Positions 18,410 through 27,579 of a stretch of DNA of 64,000 bases are shown in pieces. Below the pieces are notes generated by a model. It searched no databases. It worked only from the letters and a program-made list of their open reading frames with translations, and had not been told where the DNA came from. Position 1 is the stretch's first letter; each line of letters opens with the position of its first letter. The position numbers and the translations under genes are program-made. Source of the DNA: an uncultured Bacteroidaceae bacterium (GTDB lineage: Bacteria > Bacteroidota > Bacteroidia > Bacteroidales > Bacteroidaceae); NCBI GenBank assembly GCA_905235565.1, contig CAJOLR010000003.1, positions 1 through 64,000 on the forward strand, read 5' to 3'.

Positions 18410-19522
18410 TTACATTTCGGCTTCTTTCATCCGCTCTGCGTTTTCGGCTATTGTCAGTTGGTCTATGCACTCCTGGATCTCACCGTTCATGAATGCGGGT
18501 AGATTGTAAATGGTGTAGTTTATCCGATGGTCGGTTATTCGGCCTTGCGGATAATTGTAAGTGCGTATCTTGGCGGATCGGTCACCTGTGGATACCATAG
18601 TCTTGCGGCGGGCAGCTATGTCATCCATGTATTTCTGATGCTCGCGGTCATAAATCATTGTGCGGAGACGTGACAGGGCACGTTCCTTGTTTTTGGGCTG
18701 GTCACGGGTCTCGGTGCATTCTATGAGAATCTCCTCTATCACTCCGGTGTTGGGATTTTTCCAATTGTAACGGAGCCTTACGCCAGACTCGACCTTGTTC
18801 ACGTTCTGGCCGCCGGCGCCTCCGCTGCGGAATGTATCCCATTTGATCTCACCCTCATTGATCTCCACTTCAAAGGCATCGGCCTCCGGAAGGACAGCTA
18901 CGGTGGCAGCCGATGTGTGTATACGGCCCTGGGTCTCGGTTACAGGAACGCGCTGTACACGATGTACACCGGATTCATATTTTAGGGTTCCGTAGACCTT
19001 CTGTCCGGTAACCGTGAATATAATCTCCTTGAATCCGCCCGACGCACCTTCTGAACATGAAGATACGGCATACTTCCAGCCTTTGGTCTCAAAGTATTTG
19101 CAATACATGCGGAAGAGGTCTCCTGCAAATATGGCTGCCTCATCACCTCCTGTTCCGCCGCGAATCTCCATTATGACATCCTTGTCATCCTGAGGGTCTG
19201 CAGGTATGAGCATCTGTTTTATCTCATCTTCCAGCAGTGGCAGCCGTTCATTTGCCGCATCAAGTTCCTCGCGTGCCATCTGGCGCATCTCAGGGTCACT
19301 CTCGGTTGCCATCAGTTCCCGGGCCCCGGATATGTTATCCTGAAGCCTTATGTATTCCTTGCGTGCGGCAACTACAGGCTCAAGGTCCCGGTATTCACGG
19401 TTCAGTTTGACGAACCGTTTCATATCGGCTATTACCGAAGGGTCGGTTATGAGCAGGCTGACCTCCTGGAATCTCGCCTCCAGACCGTCAAGTTTGTCGA
19501 GCAGACTCTCTGTTGAAGCCAT
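18410..19522 (-). CDS. prfA: Peptide chain release factor 1
   Basis: RGGTGGDEAAIFAGDL and FRSGGAGGQNVNKVESGVRL GGQ motif; NYPQGRITDHRI. Confidence 0.96.
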   Translation of the reverse strand: MASTESLLDKLDGLEARFQEVSLLITDPSVIADMKRFVKLNREYRDLEPVVAARKEYIRLQDNISGARELMATESDPEMRQMAREELDAANERLPLLEDEIKQMLIPADPQDDKDVIMEIRGGTGGDEAAIFAGDLFRMYCKYFETKGWKYAVSSCSEGASGGFKEIIFTVTGQKVYGTLKYESGVHRVQRVPVTETQGRIHTSAATVAVLPEADAFEVEINEGEIKWDTFRSGGAGGQNVNKVESGVRLRYNWKNPNTGVIEEILIECTETRDQPKNKERALSRLRTMIYDREHQKYMDDIAARRKTMVSTGDRSAKIRTYNYPQGRITDHRINYTIYNLPAFMNGEIQECIDQLTIAENAERMKEAEM

Positions 19523-20499
19523 TATTTTCTTGTTACATTATTTACGAATGCAACCGGACCACCTTCAAAGAAGTTGATGATGTTGCGTGATACGAATTCC
19601 GCCATCTCGTTACGTACATCATAGGTCTGAGTGCCTATGTGAGGGGTGATGACCGCATTCTCACAAGCCAGGATTTCCGGACTGACCTTGTCTCCGAACT
19701 CGAATACGTCAAGTCCGGCACCCCAGATCCGCCTGTTCTTGAGAGCCTCGGCCAATGCAAGCTCATCGACTATCGGACCGCGGGCGGTATTGACAAGTAT
19801 GGCGGTCGGTTTCATGAGTTCAATCTGTTCCTTGCCAATCAGGTGCCAGGTCTCCTTTGAGTAAGGAACGTTGACCGATATGAAATCTGAAGTGCGGAGC
19901 AGTTCGTCAAACTCAACGTATGTGGCATCATACTCCTTTTCGGTTTCAGGACTTACACGATGACGGTTGTAATAGATCACTTTCATGCAACTGGCTTTGG
20001 CACGTCTGGCAAGAGCCTGTCCGATCCGCCCCATGCCCAATATTCCGAGAGTCTTGCCGCCAAGGGAGTAACCAAGGTTGGCCAGAAGTGTCCACTCCAA
20101 AGCTCCGGGTATGCGCAAACGACGGTCAACGTCGGTTATCCGGCGTGCTGTGGCCAGCATAAGCCCGAATGCCAGGTCGGCGGTAGGTTCTGTTACCGGT
20201 CCGGGAGTATTGGTTACGGCAATTCCAAGTTCTGTAGCCGTAGGGATATCTATGTTGTCAAATCCGACTGCATAGTTGCTAACCAGTTCCAGACGGGGCA
20301 GGCCGCGTTCCATGAGCTTGCGGTCGACGGGGAAGTTGAACATTGACTGTAGGACGTCATATTCAGGGAGCATATCGTATACTTCATCGTATGTGAAAGA
20401 CTCTCGTCCTTCAGAAGGAAATGTAACATCGTACTTTCTGATCAGTTCCGCATACCCTGTGCGGAACATGTTGTATGTCACTAGAACACGTTTTTTCAT
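19522..20499 (-). CDS. D-isomer-specific 2-hydroxyacid dehydrogenase (glyoxylate/hydroxypyruvate reductase-like)
   Basis: LGILGMGRIGQALARRA Rossmann motif, NTARGPIVDELAL, ITPHIGTQT. Confidence 0.9.
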   Translation of the reverse strand: MKKRVLVTYNMFRTGYAELIRKYDVTFPSEGRESFTYDEVYDMLPEYDVLQSMFNFPVDRKLMERGLPRLELVSNYAVGFDNIDIPTATELGIAVTNTPGPVTEPTADLAFGLMLATARRITDVDRRLRIPGALEWTLLANLGYSLGGKTLGILGMGRIGQALARRAKASCMKVIYYNRHRVSPETEKEYDATYVEFDELLRTSDFISVNVPYSKETWHLIGKEQIELMKPTAILVNTARGPIVDELALAEALKNRRIWGAGLDVFEFGDKVSPEILACENAVITPHIGTQTYDVRNEMAEFVSRNIINFFEGGPVAFVNNVTRK

Positions 20500-20639
20500 G
20501 TCGCTTTATTTTGAGTGCAAAGATAAGCATTACGTAATGTGTATATCTCATAGCAAAGCTTAAATATACTCAAAAAAAGTCCCCAAAGGGTTTTTTATAA
20601 AAACCATTTGCTACTTTTGTAAATCAGCATTGAAAACTT

Positions 20640-23276
20640 ATGAAAAAATTACTGCCAATTGTTGCCGCATTGATTTGTGGATTCATTTCCTGTGCTACAG
20701 ACAATAAGGATGCGGGAAAGTTAGTGATCAACGAAAGGGGTTATTTCGAGACCCGTGGTGTAAATGTGTTGGTTTACTCCAACAACTATCAGGGAGTATT
20801 CTGTGACGAAAAGACTGCAGGCGTGGAAATCGTGCAGCGCGGAGTACGTATCGCGACAGGCGGCGCAGTACGTCTGATGAACACTCCGGAGCAGTGGGAT
20901 ATCTATGCAAGTCTCACGGAACGCACCATCGATACCTTGGGCGGCGTGATAAGCTGCAGGTTCAACTACCCTGACTACAATTTCCGTTACGGGATAACCG
21001 TAAAGCAGGAGGGCAAGGGACTCCGGATGTCGGTTGAACTGGATGATCCGCTTCCTGCCGAGCTGGCAGGTAAGGCAGGACTCAATATGGAGTTCTTCCC
21101 GGCAACCTATTACGGAAAGACCTATCTTGTTGACGGGCAGTCCGAGATATTCCCGCGGTATCCGTCAAGTGACACCGAGATGCGGCCCAAATCAGAGAAG
21201 ATCAATCAGTTCTGGGGACTTTCCACATTCGATGACCGCGGACGCGACGAATTCATCGTACCCAAACCGATCTCCAAAGGACACACCATTGTAATGGCTC
21301 CAGAGGATGAGTCATTGCGTGTACTCTTCCAGTCTGATACTGAGTTGAACCTGTTTGACGGACGCAATCTGTCACAGAACGGAACCTTCGTGGTACGTTC
21401 CATGCTTCCTTCCGGTAAGAAAGGTACCGTGCTTGAGTGGTACGTGGAGCCTACGCCCGATGCCGGCTGGATACGTGAGCCTAACATAGGATTCTCTCAG
21501 ATAGGTTATACTCCCGCCCAGAAAAAGATGGCTGTGATAGAACTGGACCGCAATGACAAGGTGCTGTCCAAAGCCAAGGTGTTCCGTGTGAATGCCGACG
21601 GCAGCCATACCCTTGTCCTGGAGCCGGCAGTAAAGGAGTGGGGGGTATTCTATAACCGCTACAATTATGCCCAGTGCGATTTCAGCGCAGTAACCGATCC
21701 GGGTACTTATTATATAGAATACGGTGGTTTCAAGACAAATCCGTTCCCTATCAACAAGAACGTGTACGATGGCAAGTGGCATAATACGATGGATGTATGG
21801 CTTCCGGTTCAGATGGACCACATGCTTGTGAACGAGGCTTACCGTGTATGGCATGGCCGCTCACACATGGATGATGCTGTTCAGGCTCCAACCAACTATC
21901 AGCAGCATGACGGTTACCGTATGGGCAACAGCACCAACACCAAGTACAAGCCTTACGAGCATATTCCGGGTCTGGCAGTCGGTGCATGGTATGACGCGGG
22001 TGACTTTGATATCCAGTCCGGTACCGTAATCGGTATGACCAATCAGCTGGCCGAGGTCTGGGATGTGTTGCGTCCTGAGCGTGACGAGACATTCATAGAC
22101 CAGAAGACCCAGTTTGTCGACATACATCGTCCTGACGGTCTGCCCGATATGATCCAGCAGGTGGAGCATGGCGCCCTTAACCTTTGCGCCCAGATAGAGA
22201 ACATCGGCTTTATAGCAGGCGGTATTGTACAGGGTAATATGCATCAGTATCATCATCTGGGCGATGCAGTAACCATTACCGACGGTTACATATATGATCC
22301 CAGCCTTAAGCCCTATGAGGTACGCGGCAACCGTTCAGGTACGCTTGATGACCGTTTCGTATTTACCAACAACGCAGGCAATCCTATGAGTAACGTGAAC
22401 GTTTGCGCTGCTTTGGCACATGCGGCTCGTGTTCTTGCCCCGTATATACCGGAAACAGCAGAGCGCTGCAAGAAGAATGCTCTGAAGCTTTGGAAGGAAA
22501 TGGATGACTATCAGGCCAGAATGGCCAACCTGCCTCAGCAGCAACAGGGTAACGGACAGCGTGGCAACCGCGGTCTCGGCGGTGACCGCTCAAGTGCTGC
22601 CATCCAGTTGTGGCTCCTGACAGGCGAGCAGAAGTACAAGGACATGTTCCTGCCTGGCGTTATGCGTCAGATTGAGGCAGCCCGTACTGCACCGCAGGGG
22701 GCCGAGGATAACCGCACCGGTGGCGGAAGCGCCATGCGTGCCCCGCGTGTAAACATCACCACAGCTCTCTCGCTTCTGCCTTACATGGACGATGATTTCA
22801 AGGCTCAACTCCGTGAGGTCATTCCGGTATTCGTTGAGGATGCCAAGCGTACTGCGGAGTCAACTCCTTACGGCGTTCCCGTGGCAGGAGGATCTTGGGG
22901 TGGCAGCGAGCGGGTTATCAGTTGGGCCCAGAACAACTATATGGTATGGCGTTATTATCCTGATTTGATTGATCCTGAGCTGGTTCTTTCAGGACTTAAT
23001 TTCATATACGGCAATCATCCCTATTCGAATGTATCGTTCGTGACAGCTGTCGGTGTCAATACCAAAAAAGTGGCTTACGGCAACAACCGTGCGGACTATA
23101 CCTTCATTCCTGGCGGAATAGCTCCCGGTCTGGTATTGCTGCAGCCCGATCTCCTGGAACACAAGGATGACTATCCGTTCCTGTGGGGCGAGAATGAGTG
23201 CTGCACCAGGACTGTTCCTTCGTACGTGACATTGTCTATAGGTGCCGAGGAGATAGCTGCCGCAATTAACAAATGA
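20640..23276 (+). CDS. Glycoside hydrolase family 9-like (cellulase-type) lipoprotein
   Basis: Lipobox GFISCATD; cellulase N-terminal Ig-like region; GAWYDAGDFD catalytic motif; GNHPYSNVSFVTAVG; GENE near C-terminus. Confidence 0.82.
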   Translation: MKKLLPIVAALICGFISCATDNKDAGKLVINERGYFETRGVNVLVYSNNYQGVFCDEKTAGVEIVQRGVRIATGGAVRLMNTPEQWDIYASLTERTIDTLGGVISCRFNYPDYNFRYGITVKQEGKGLRMSVELDDPLPAELAGKAGLNMEFFPATYYGKTYLVDGQSEIFPRYPSSDTEMRPKSEKINQFWGLSTFDDRGRDEFIVPKPISKGHTIVMAPEDESLRVLFQSDTELNLFDGRNLSQNGTFVVRSMLPSGKKGTVLEWYVEPTPDAGWIREPNIGFSQIGYTPAQKKMAVIELDRNDKVLSKAKVFRVNADGSHTLVLEPAVKEWGVFYNRYNYAQCDFSAVTDPGTYYIEYGGFKTNPFPINKNVYDGKWHNTMDVWLPVQMDHMLVNEAYRVWHGRSHMDDAVQAPTNYQQHDGYRMGNSTNTKYKPYEHIPGLAVGAWYDAGDFDIQSGTVIGMTNQLAEVWDVLRPERDETFIDQKTQFVDIHRPDGLPDMIQQVEHGALNLCAQIENIGFIAGGIVQGNMHQYHHLGDAVTITDGYIYDPSLKPYEVRGNRSGTLDDRFVFTNNAGNPMSNVNVCAALAHAARVLAPYIPETAERCKKNALKLWKEMDDYQARMANLPQQQQGNGQRGNRGLGGDRSSAAIQLWLLTGEQKYKDMFLPGVMRQIEAARTAPQGAEDNRTGGGSAMRAPRVNITTALSLLPYMDDDFKAQLREVIPVFVEDAKRTAESTPYGVPVAGGSWGGSERVISWAQNNYMVWRYYPDLIDPELVLSGLNFIYGNHPYSNVSFVTAVGVNTKKVAYGNNRADYTFIPGGIAPGLVLLQPDLLEHKDDYPFLWGENECCTRTVPSYVTLSIGAEEIAAAINK

Positions 23277-23299
23277 TGTATTAACGTACTTATAGTGAC

Positions 23300-24178
23300 G
23301 TGTCGATAACAATAAAAGGCTTAAGCCATTATTACCCAAACGGTAAGAGAGCTCTTACCGATATAAACCTGGAGATACCTTCCGGAATGTTCGGACTTTT
23401 AGGGCCTAACGGCGCCGGCAAGTCCACCCTTATGCGAATACTTGTAACCCTGATGGAACCTACAGAAGGGCAGATAGATGTGTGCGGTTATGATATACGT
23501 ACACAGCGCAAGGAAGTAAGGCGCATTTTGGGTTATCTGCCGCAGGATTTCAGGTTTTTCGCCAAGTATAAGGTCCGTGAATTCCTGGAGTACGCAGCGG
23601 CGCTGACAGGTATGACCAACTCAGCGGAGCGCGGCAAGGCTGTTGACGCCATGCTGGAGCAGGTGGGCCTGTACGAAGCGCGTGACCGTTATGCGCAGAA
23701 TCTTTCGGGTGGTATGAAACGCCGTCTCGGTATTGCCCAGGCTCTGATTCATAAGCCTTTGGTCCTGGTGGTTGACGAACCTACCACCGGACTTGACCCC
23801 GAGGAACGCATCAGGTTCCGTAACCTGCTTAGTGAGGCCAGTTCAAAGGACACCACAATTATACTTTCAACCCATATTGTCGGCGACATATCAAGTTCAT
23901 GTACTGAAATGGCTATGCTCAACCAGGGCCAGGTCATGTTCAGGGGATCGCCTGCAGGAATGCTCAGGGAGACCGAAGGCAAGGTCTGGCGTATGCAGGT
24001 TACCAATGAGCAGTACGCTGAGATAAATCAGAAATACGCAGTGATATCCACTATACCACACGGTCTGGGATGGGATTTGCAGGTTGTGGCAAAGGAGTGT
24101 CCCGGATATGGAGCCGTGAGTTATCCTCCAAACCTGGAGCATGCATACGTTTATTTTACTGAGATTAAGGATAAGTAG
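23300..24178 (+). CDS. ABC transporter ATP-binding protein
   Basis: GPNGAGKST, LSGGMKRRLGIAQAL, LVVDEPTTGLDP, STHI; GTG start. Confidence 0.92.
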   Translation: MSITIKGLSHYYPNGKRALTDINLEIPSGMFGLLGPNGAGKSTLMRILVTLMEPTEGQIDVCGYDIRTQRKEVRRILGYLPQDFRFFAKYKVREFLEYAAALTGMTNSAERGKAVDAMLEQVGLYEARDRYAQNLSGGMKRRLGIAQALIHKPLVLVVDEPTTGLDPEERIRFRNLLSEASSKDTTIILSTHIVGDISSSCTEMAMLNQGQVMFRGSPAGMLRETEGKVWRMQVTNEQYAEINQKYAVISTIPHGLGWDLQVVAKECPGYGAVSYPPNLEHAYVYFTEIKDK

Positions 24179-27100
24179 TGATGATGCTTGGATTGTATAA
24201 CATACGCATAGTATCCAAATACGAGACAAAACTGCTTGTCCGTGGCTGGTTCTTCAAGATATTTGCATTTCTGGCGCTGTCTGCCTCAGTGATTATAGGA
24301 TCCATCTATATACTGTCACCCAACCAGCAGCCACAGATGGTCAACAGGTCAGTCATTCCCTATCTGTTCATGCTGGTCATGAACCTGGGGCAGGCTGTAG
24401 TGTCGGTATTCCTGGCATCGGAGTACCTTAAGCGCGACAAGCAGCTGGACACGTCGGAGGTGTTCTACACCCGGCCGCTCAGCAACGCCGAGTATCTGAT
24501 AGGCAAGATGTGGGCTACGCTCAAGGTGTTCTTCATTCTTGATGTGCTGGTGGCTCTGATAGCATTGGTCATGAGCCTTATCAAATACGGCTTTGCCCTG
24601 GATTATCTGAGCTATATATGGTATTTCCTGCTGCTGTGCGTTCCCACGCTGGTGTTCATAGTGGGTCTGTCAACCACCCTTATGCTGATACTGAACAACC
24701 AGGCTATCACCATGGTGATACTGCTGGCTTACATAGGCGTGACTCTATTTTATATTGACAGCCTTTATTATTACCTGTTTGACTATATCGGGTTCAATCT
24801 GCCTATGCTCAAGTCGGTGGTTACCGGTTTCAGCGGATTGCCCAGGCTGATAAACCACAGGATGTGCTATCTGCTGCTTGGCATAGGGCTTATCCTTACG
24901 GACGTGTCGCTGTTCCATCGTCTTGCCAACTCCAGATACAGCCTGCTTCCGTGGCGTATTGCCGCGGCGCTGTTCATAGCCGCTGGCCTTTTTGCCGGTT
25001 ACAGGCACGTGCATCTATATAAGGTGGACGAGAGATACAGGGCCGATATGGTGAAACTGGACAACGATTATGTCCATATTGGCGGTGCCGTGGCCCAGTC
25101 CTGCGAACTTACCGTTACACAGACGGCCGATTCACTCAGCGTGAGAGCCGATATGACGGTAAGCCCCAGGGAGAGCTCCGCTAAACTGGTATTCACGCTC
25201 AATCCGGGATTCCGGGTTAACGGCATAAGTGTCCCTGGCCACCGTATTGAATATGAGCGTCTGAAGCACCTTGTAGTGCTGTCATTTGACCGGACGTTGC
25301 CCGAAGACCAGCCTGTCAACATAATAATGGATTACAGCGGTAAGGCCGATGACCGTATCTGCTATCTGGATATTACGTCCGAAAAGATGCTTGCGAACGT
25401 CAAGGTCCTCTCCATGCTCAATGTGGGCAAGCGTTATCTTTTTCAGGACAAGGACTATACGATGCTTACCCCCGAGAGCTACTGGTATCCGCGTCCCGGT
25501 GTTGCGTACAGTGACCAGAGTCCAGAGTGGCAGATGTCATATTTCACGGATTTTGTTGTCAACGTAACTCCCAATCCGGGACTTACACCCATATCACAGG
25601 GCTTGTGCACCGCAAATGATGACTCAACCATGTTCACTTTCAGGCCGGAGTCATCACTTCCGTCGGTATCACTTATGATTGGCGACTACTCTCCCAAGTC
25701 TATAACCGTTGACTCAACCGAATATACGGTGTGGAAACTGGGCCGTTGGGACGATCAGTTTGAGGTATTTGACTCAATTCGTGATACAGTCCCGTATATA
25801 ATCAGGACCAGACGCAGGAATATGGAGTATCAGGCCGATATGGCCTATCCGTTCAAACGCTTCCAGATAGTGGAGGTTCCGGCGCAGTTCGCGTCATACA
25901 AGCGTGTATGGACATCGGCATACGAACAGCTGCAGCCCGAGATGGCGCTGGTTCACGAGAGGGGCTTTGACATGAACGTATTCCAGTTCCGCAATATGAA
26001 ACGGATGTGGAGCGGCAGCAGGAACCGCCGCAATAACAACATGACCGAAAAGGAGATACTTGTGAATATCCTGAACAATTCAGTCTCTTTCATGATGCAG
26101 TCAGGAAATATGAGCGGCAGCAACAGGAACGGTCAGTGGACTATGACCCAGGTGGACAATCCATACTTTTACCGTCCTCTGTTCTATAATTTCAGGTACA
26201 ATGTCTATTCATCTGACTGGCCTATGGCAAACAGGATGGTGGAGACCATGACTGCCACAAGCCAGAATAACGGAAATGCATGGATGAGGCGGATGAACGG
26301 CCTGTCCGAGGATGAGAAGGCACTTATCCTGATGGGAAAATACAGTTTTGACCGTATCATGTCAGATCCGGAATGGGAGGACCTGGCCGACAATGCCCTG
26401 GCTTTGAAGACAAAGGACTTCTTTGCTCCCGTATCGGTGGCAGTGGGATATGAGTCATTGATAGACTCCATATCGGCCAAGACAAGGGAGAAAGAGTTTG
26501 CCAACGTATCATTCGATTCAATCCTTGACTGGATACAGAGTTATTCGGGAATAAGCCTGCAGGACAAGATAGAGGCCTGGAGTGAACAGGCGCAGCTGGC
26601 CTGCTACAAGGTGGGTACTCCGCAGGTTACTACGGTCACCACCGATACGGCCGACATTTACCAGGCCGAGGTTGCGTTTGAGAACATATCGGACAATCCC
26701 GGTTATGTGAATGTTGAATTCATATTCAATGAGATTGAGAATGCAGGTGATGAGGATAAGCCCAAGAGCATGGTGGTAAGCGTAGGTGCACATGAGACTC
26801 GTAGGATTGTTACGCATTGGTTCAATATCCCCAGCAGCATAAGGGTCAACACAATGCTTTCATCGAACCTTCCCCATGATGTCAATCTGAATAATTCGGA
26901 CTGGAGTACATACGAAGATACTGACCTGGAGCCAGAGGGAGTATATACATTGAACAGCGGTGTAGACAATACGCTTCCAGGGGAGATTATCGTGGATAAT
27001 GAGGATGCGGGATTGTTCACACTCTCAAGACCGCTCAGAACAGGTTATCTGTACAAATGGATAGACAAGGCGAAGGAGAACAACAACGAATTCATATATG

Positions 27101-27564
27101 AGGGATTCTCAGATTGGCGCACTTACAGCCAATGGACCCTTGTGACAGACCAGAACCTTTACGGTGATTACATACGTTCAGGTTATATAATTTCTCCGGG
27201 TGACGGTTCTCAGTATGCCCGCTGGAGCATACCATTGTCAGTTGCAGGTGTTTACGATGTCTATTTTTACGTATCACCAACCTTGTACAGCAACAATAAC
27301 CGTAACCGCAGATGGAACAACAATAACAACAATAATAACAATAATAACAACGGCCGGAGAGTTACCAGTGACTACAACTTTGAGATTGAGCAGTTCAATA
27401 TGAAGGACCACGTTTCAATGAACATGTGGCGTGCCGATGAAGGCTGGAATCTGCTTGGTTCGTTCAGATTTGAGGCTGACACCGTCAGGGTGACTCTGAA
27501 CAACCGGTCCAGCATAAGGGTGATAATAGCCGATGCTGTCAGGATGGTTAAAAGGGAAAGATAA
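24178..27564 (+). CDS. Large ABC permease: TM domain + M1-peptidase-like region without HExxH + poly-Asn linker + golvesin/xanthan-lyase CBD-like C-terminal domain
   Basis: About 6 N-terminal TMs; VPAQFASYKR...QPEMALVHERG resembles M1-fused permeases; N12 tract; C-terminal GVYDVYFYVSP...GWNLLGSFRFEADTVRVTLNNRSSIRVIIADAVRMV. Confidence 0.75.
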   Translation: MMMLGLYNIRIVSKYETKLLVRGWFFKIFAFLALSASVIIGSIYILSPNQQPQMVNRSVIPYLFMLVMNLGQAVVSVFLASEYLKRDKQLDTSEVFYTRPLSNAEYLIGKMWATLKVFFILDVLVALIALVMSLIKYGFALDYLSYIWYFLLLCVPTLVFIVGLSTTLMLILNNQAITMVILLAYIGVTLFYIDSLYYYLFDYIGFNLPMLKSVVTGFSGLPRLINHRMCYLLLGIGLILTDVSLFHRLANSRYSLLPWRIAAALFIAAGLFAGYRHVHLYKVDERYRADMVKLDNDYVHIGGAVAQSCELTVTQTADSLSVRADMTVSPRESSAKLVFTLNPGFRVNGISVPGHRIEYERLKHLVVLSFDRTLPEDQPVNIIMDYSGKADDRICYLDITSEKMLANVKVLSMLNVGKRYLFQDKDYTMLTPESYWYPRPGVAYSDQSPEWQMSYFTDFVVNVTPNPGLTPISQGLCTANDDSTMFTFRPESSLPSVSLMIGDYSPKSITVDSTEYTVWKLGRWDDQFEVFDSIRDTVPYIIRTRRRNMEYQADMAYPFKRFQIVEVPAQFASYKRVWTSAYEQLQPEMALVHERGFDMNVFQFRNMKRMWSGSRNRRNNNMTEKEILVNILNNSVSFMMQSGNMSGSNRNGQWTMTQVDNPYFYRPLFYNFRYNVYSSDWPMANRMVETMTATSQNNGNAWMRRMNGLSEDEKALILMGKYSFDRIMSDPEWEDLADNALALKTKDFFAPVSVAVGYESLIDSISAKTREKEFANVSFDSILDWIQSYSGISLQDKIEAWSEQAQLACYKVGTPQVTTVTTDTADIYQAEVAFENISDNPGYVNVEFIFNEIENAGDEDKPKSMVVSVGAHETRRIVTHWFNIPSSIRVNTMLSSNLPHDVNLNNSDWSTYEDTDLEPEGVYTLNSGVDNTLPGEIIVDNEDAGLFTLSRPLRTGYLYKWIDKAKENNNEFIYEGFSDWRTYSQWTLVTDQNLYGDYIRSGYIISPGDGSQYARWSIPLSVAGVYDVYFYVSPTLYSNNNRNRRWNNNNNNNNNNNNGRRVTSDYNFEIEQFNMKDHVSMNMWRADEGWNLLGSFRFEADTVRVTLNNRSSIRVIIADAVRMVKRER
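27316..27351 (+). repeat. AAC/AAT trinucleotide tract encoding 12 consecutive Asn
   Basis: aacaacaataacaacaataataacaataataacaac read directly. Confidence 0.95.
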
Positions 27565-27579
27565 AAACAACAACAGAAT

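Noticed and set aside
24178-27564. Calling the large permease an active M1 aminopeptidase
   Set aside because: No HExxH motif is present anywhere in the translation.
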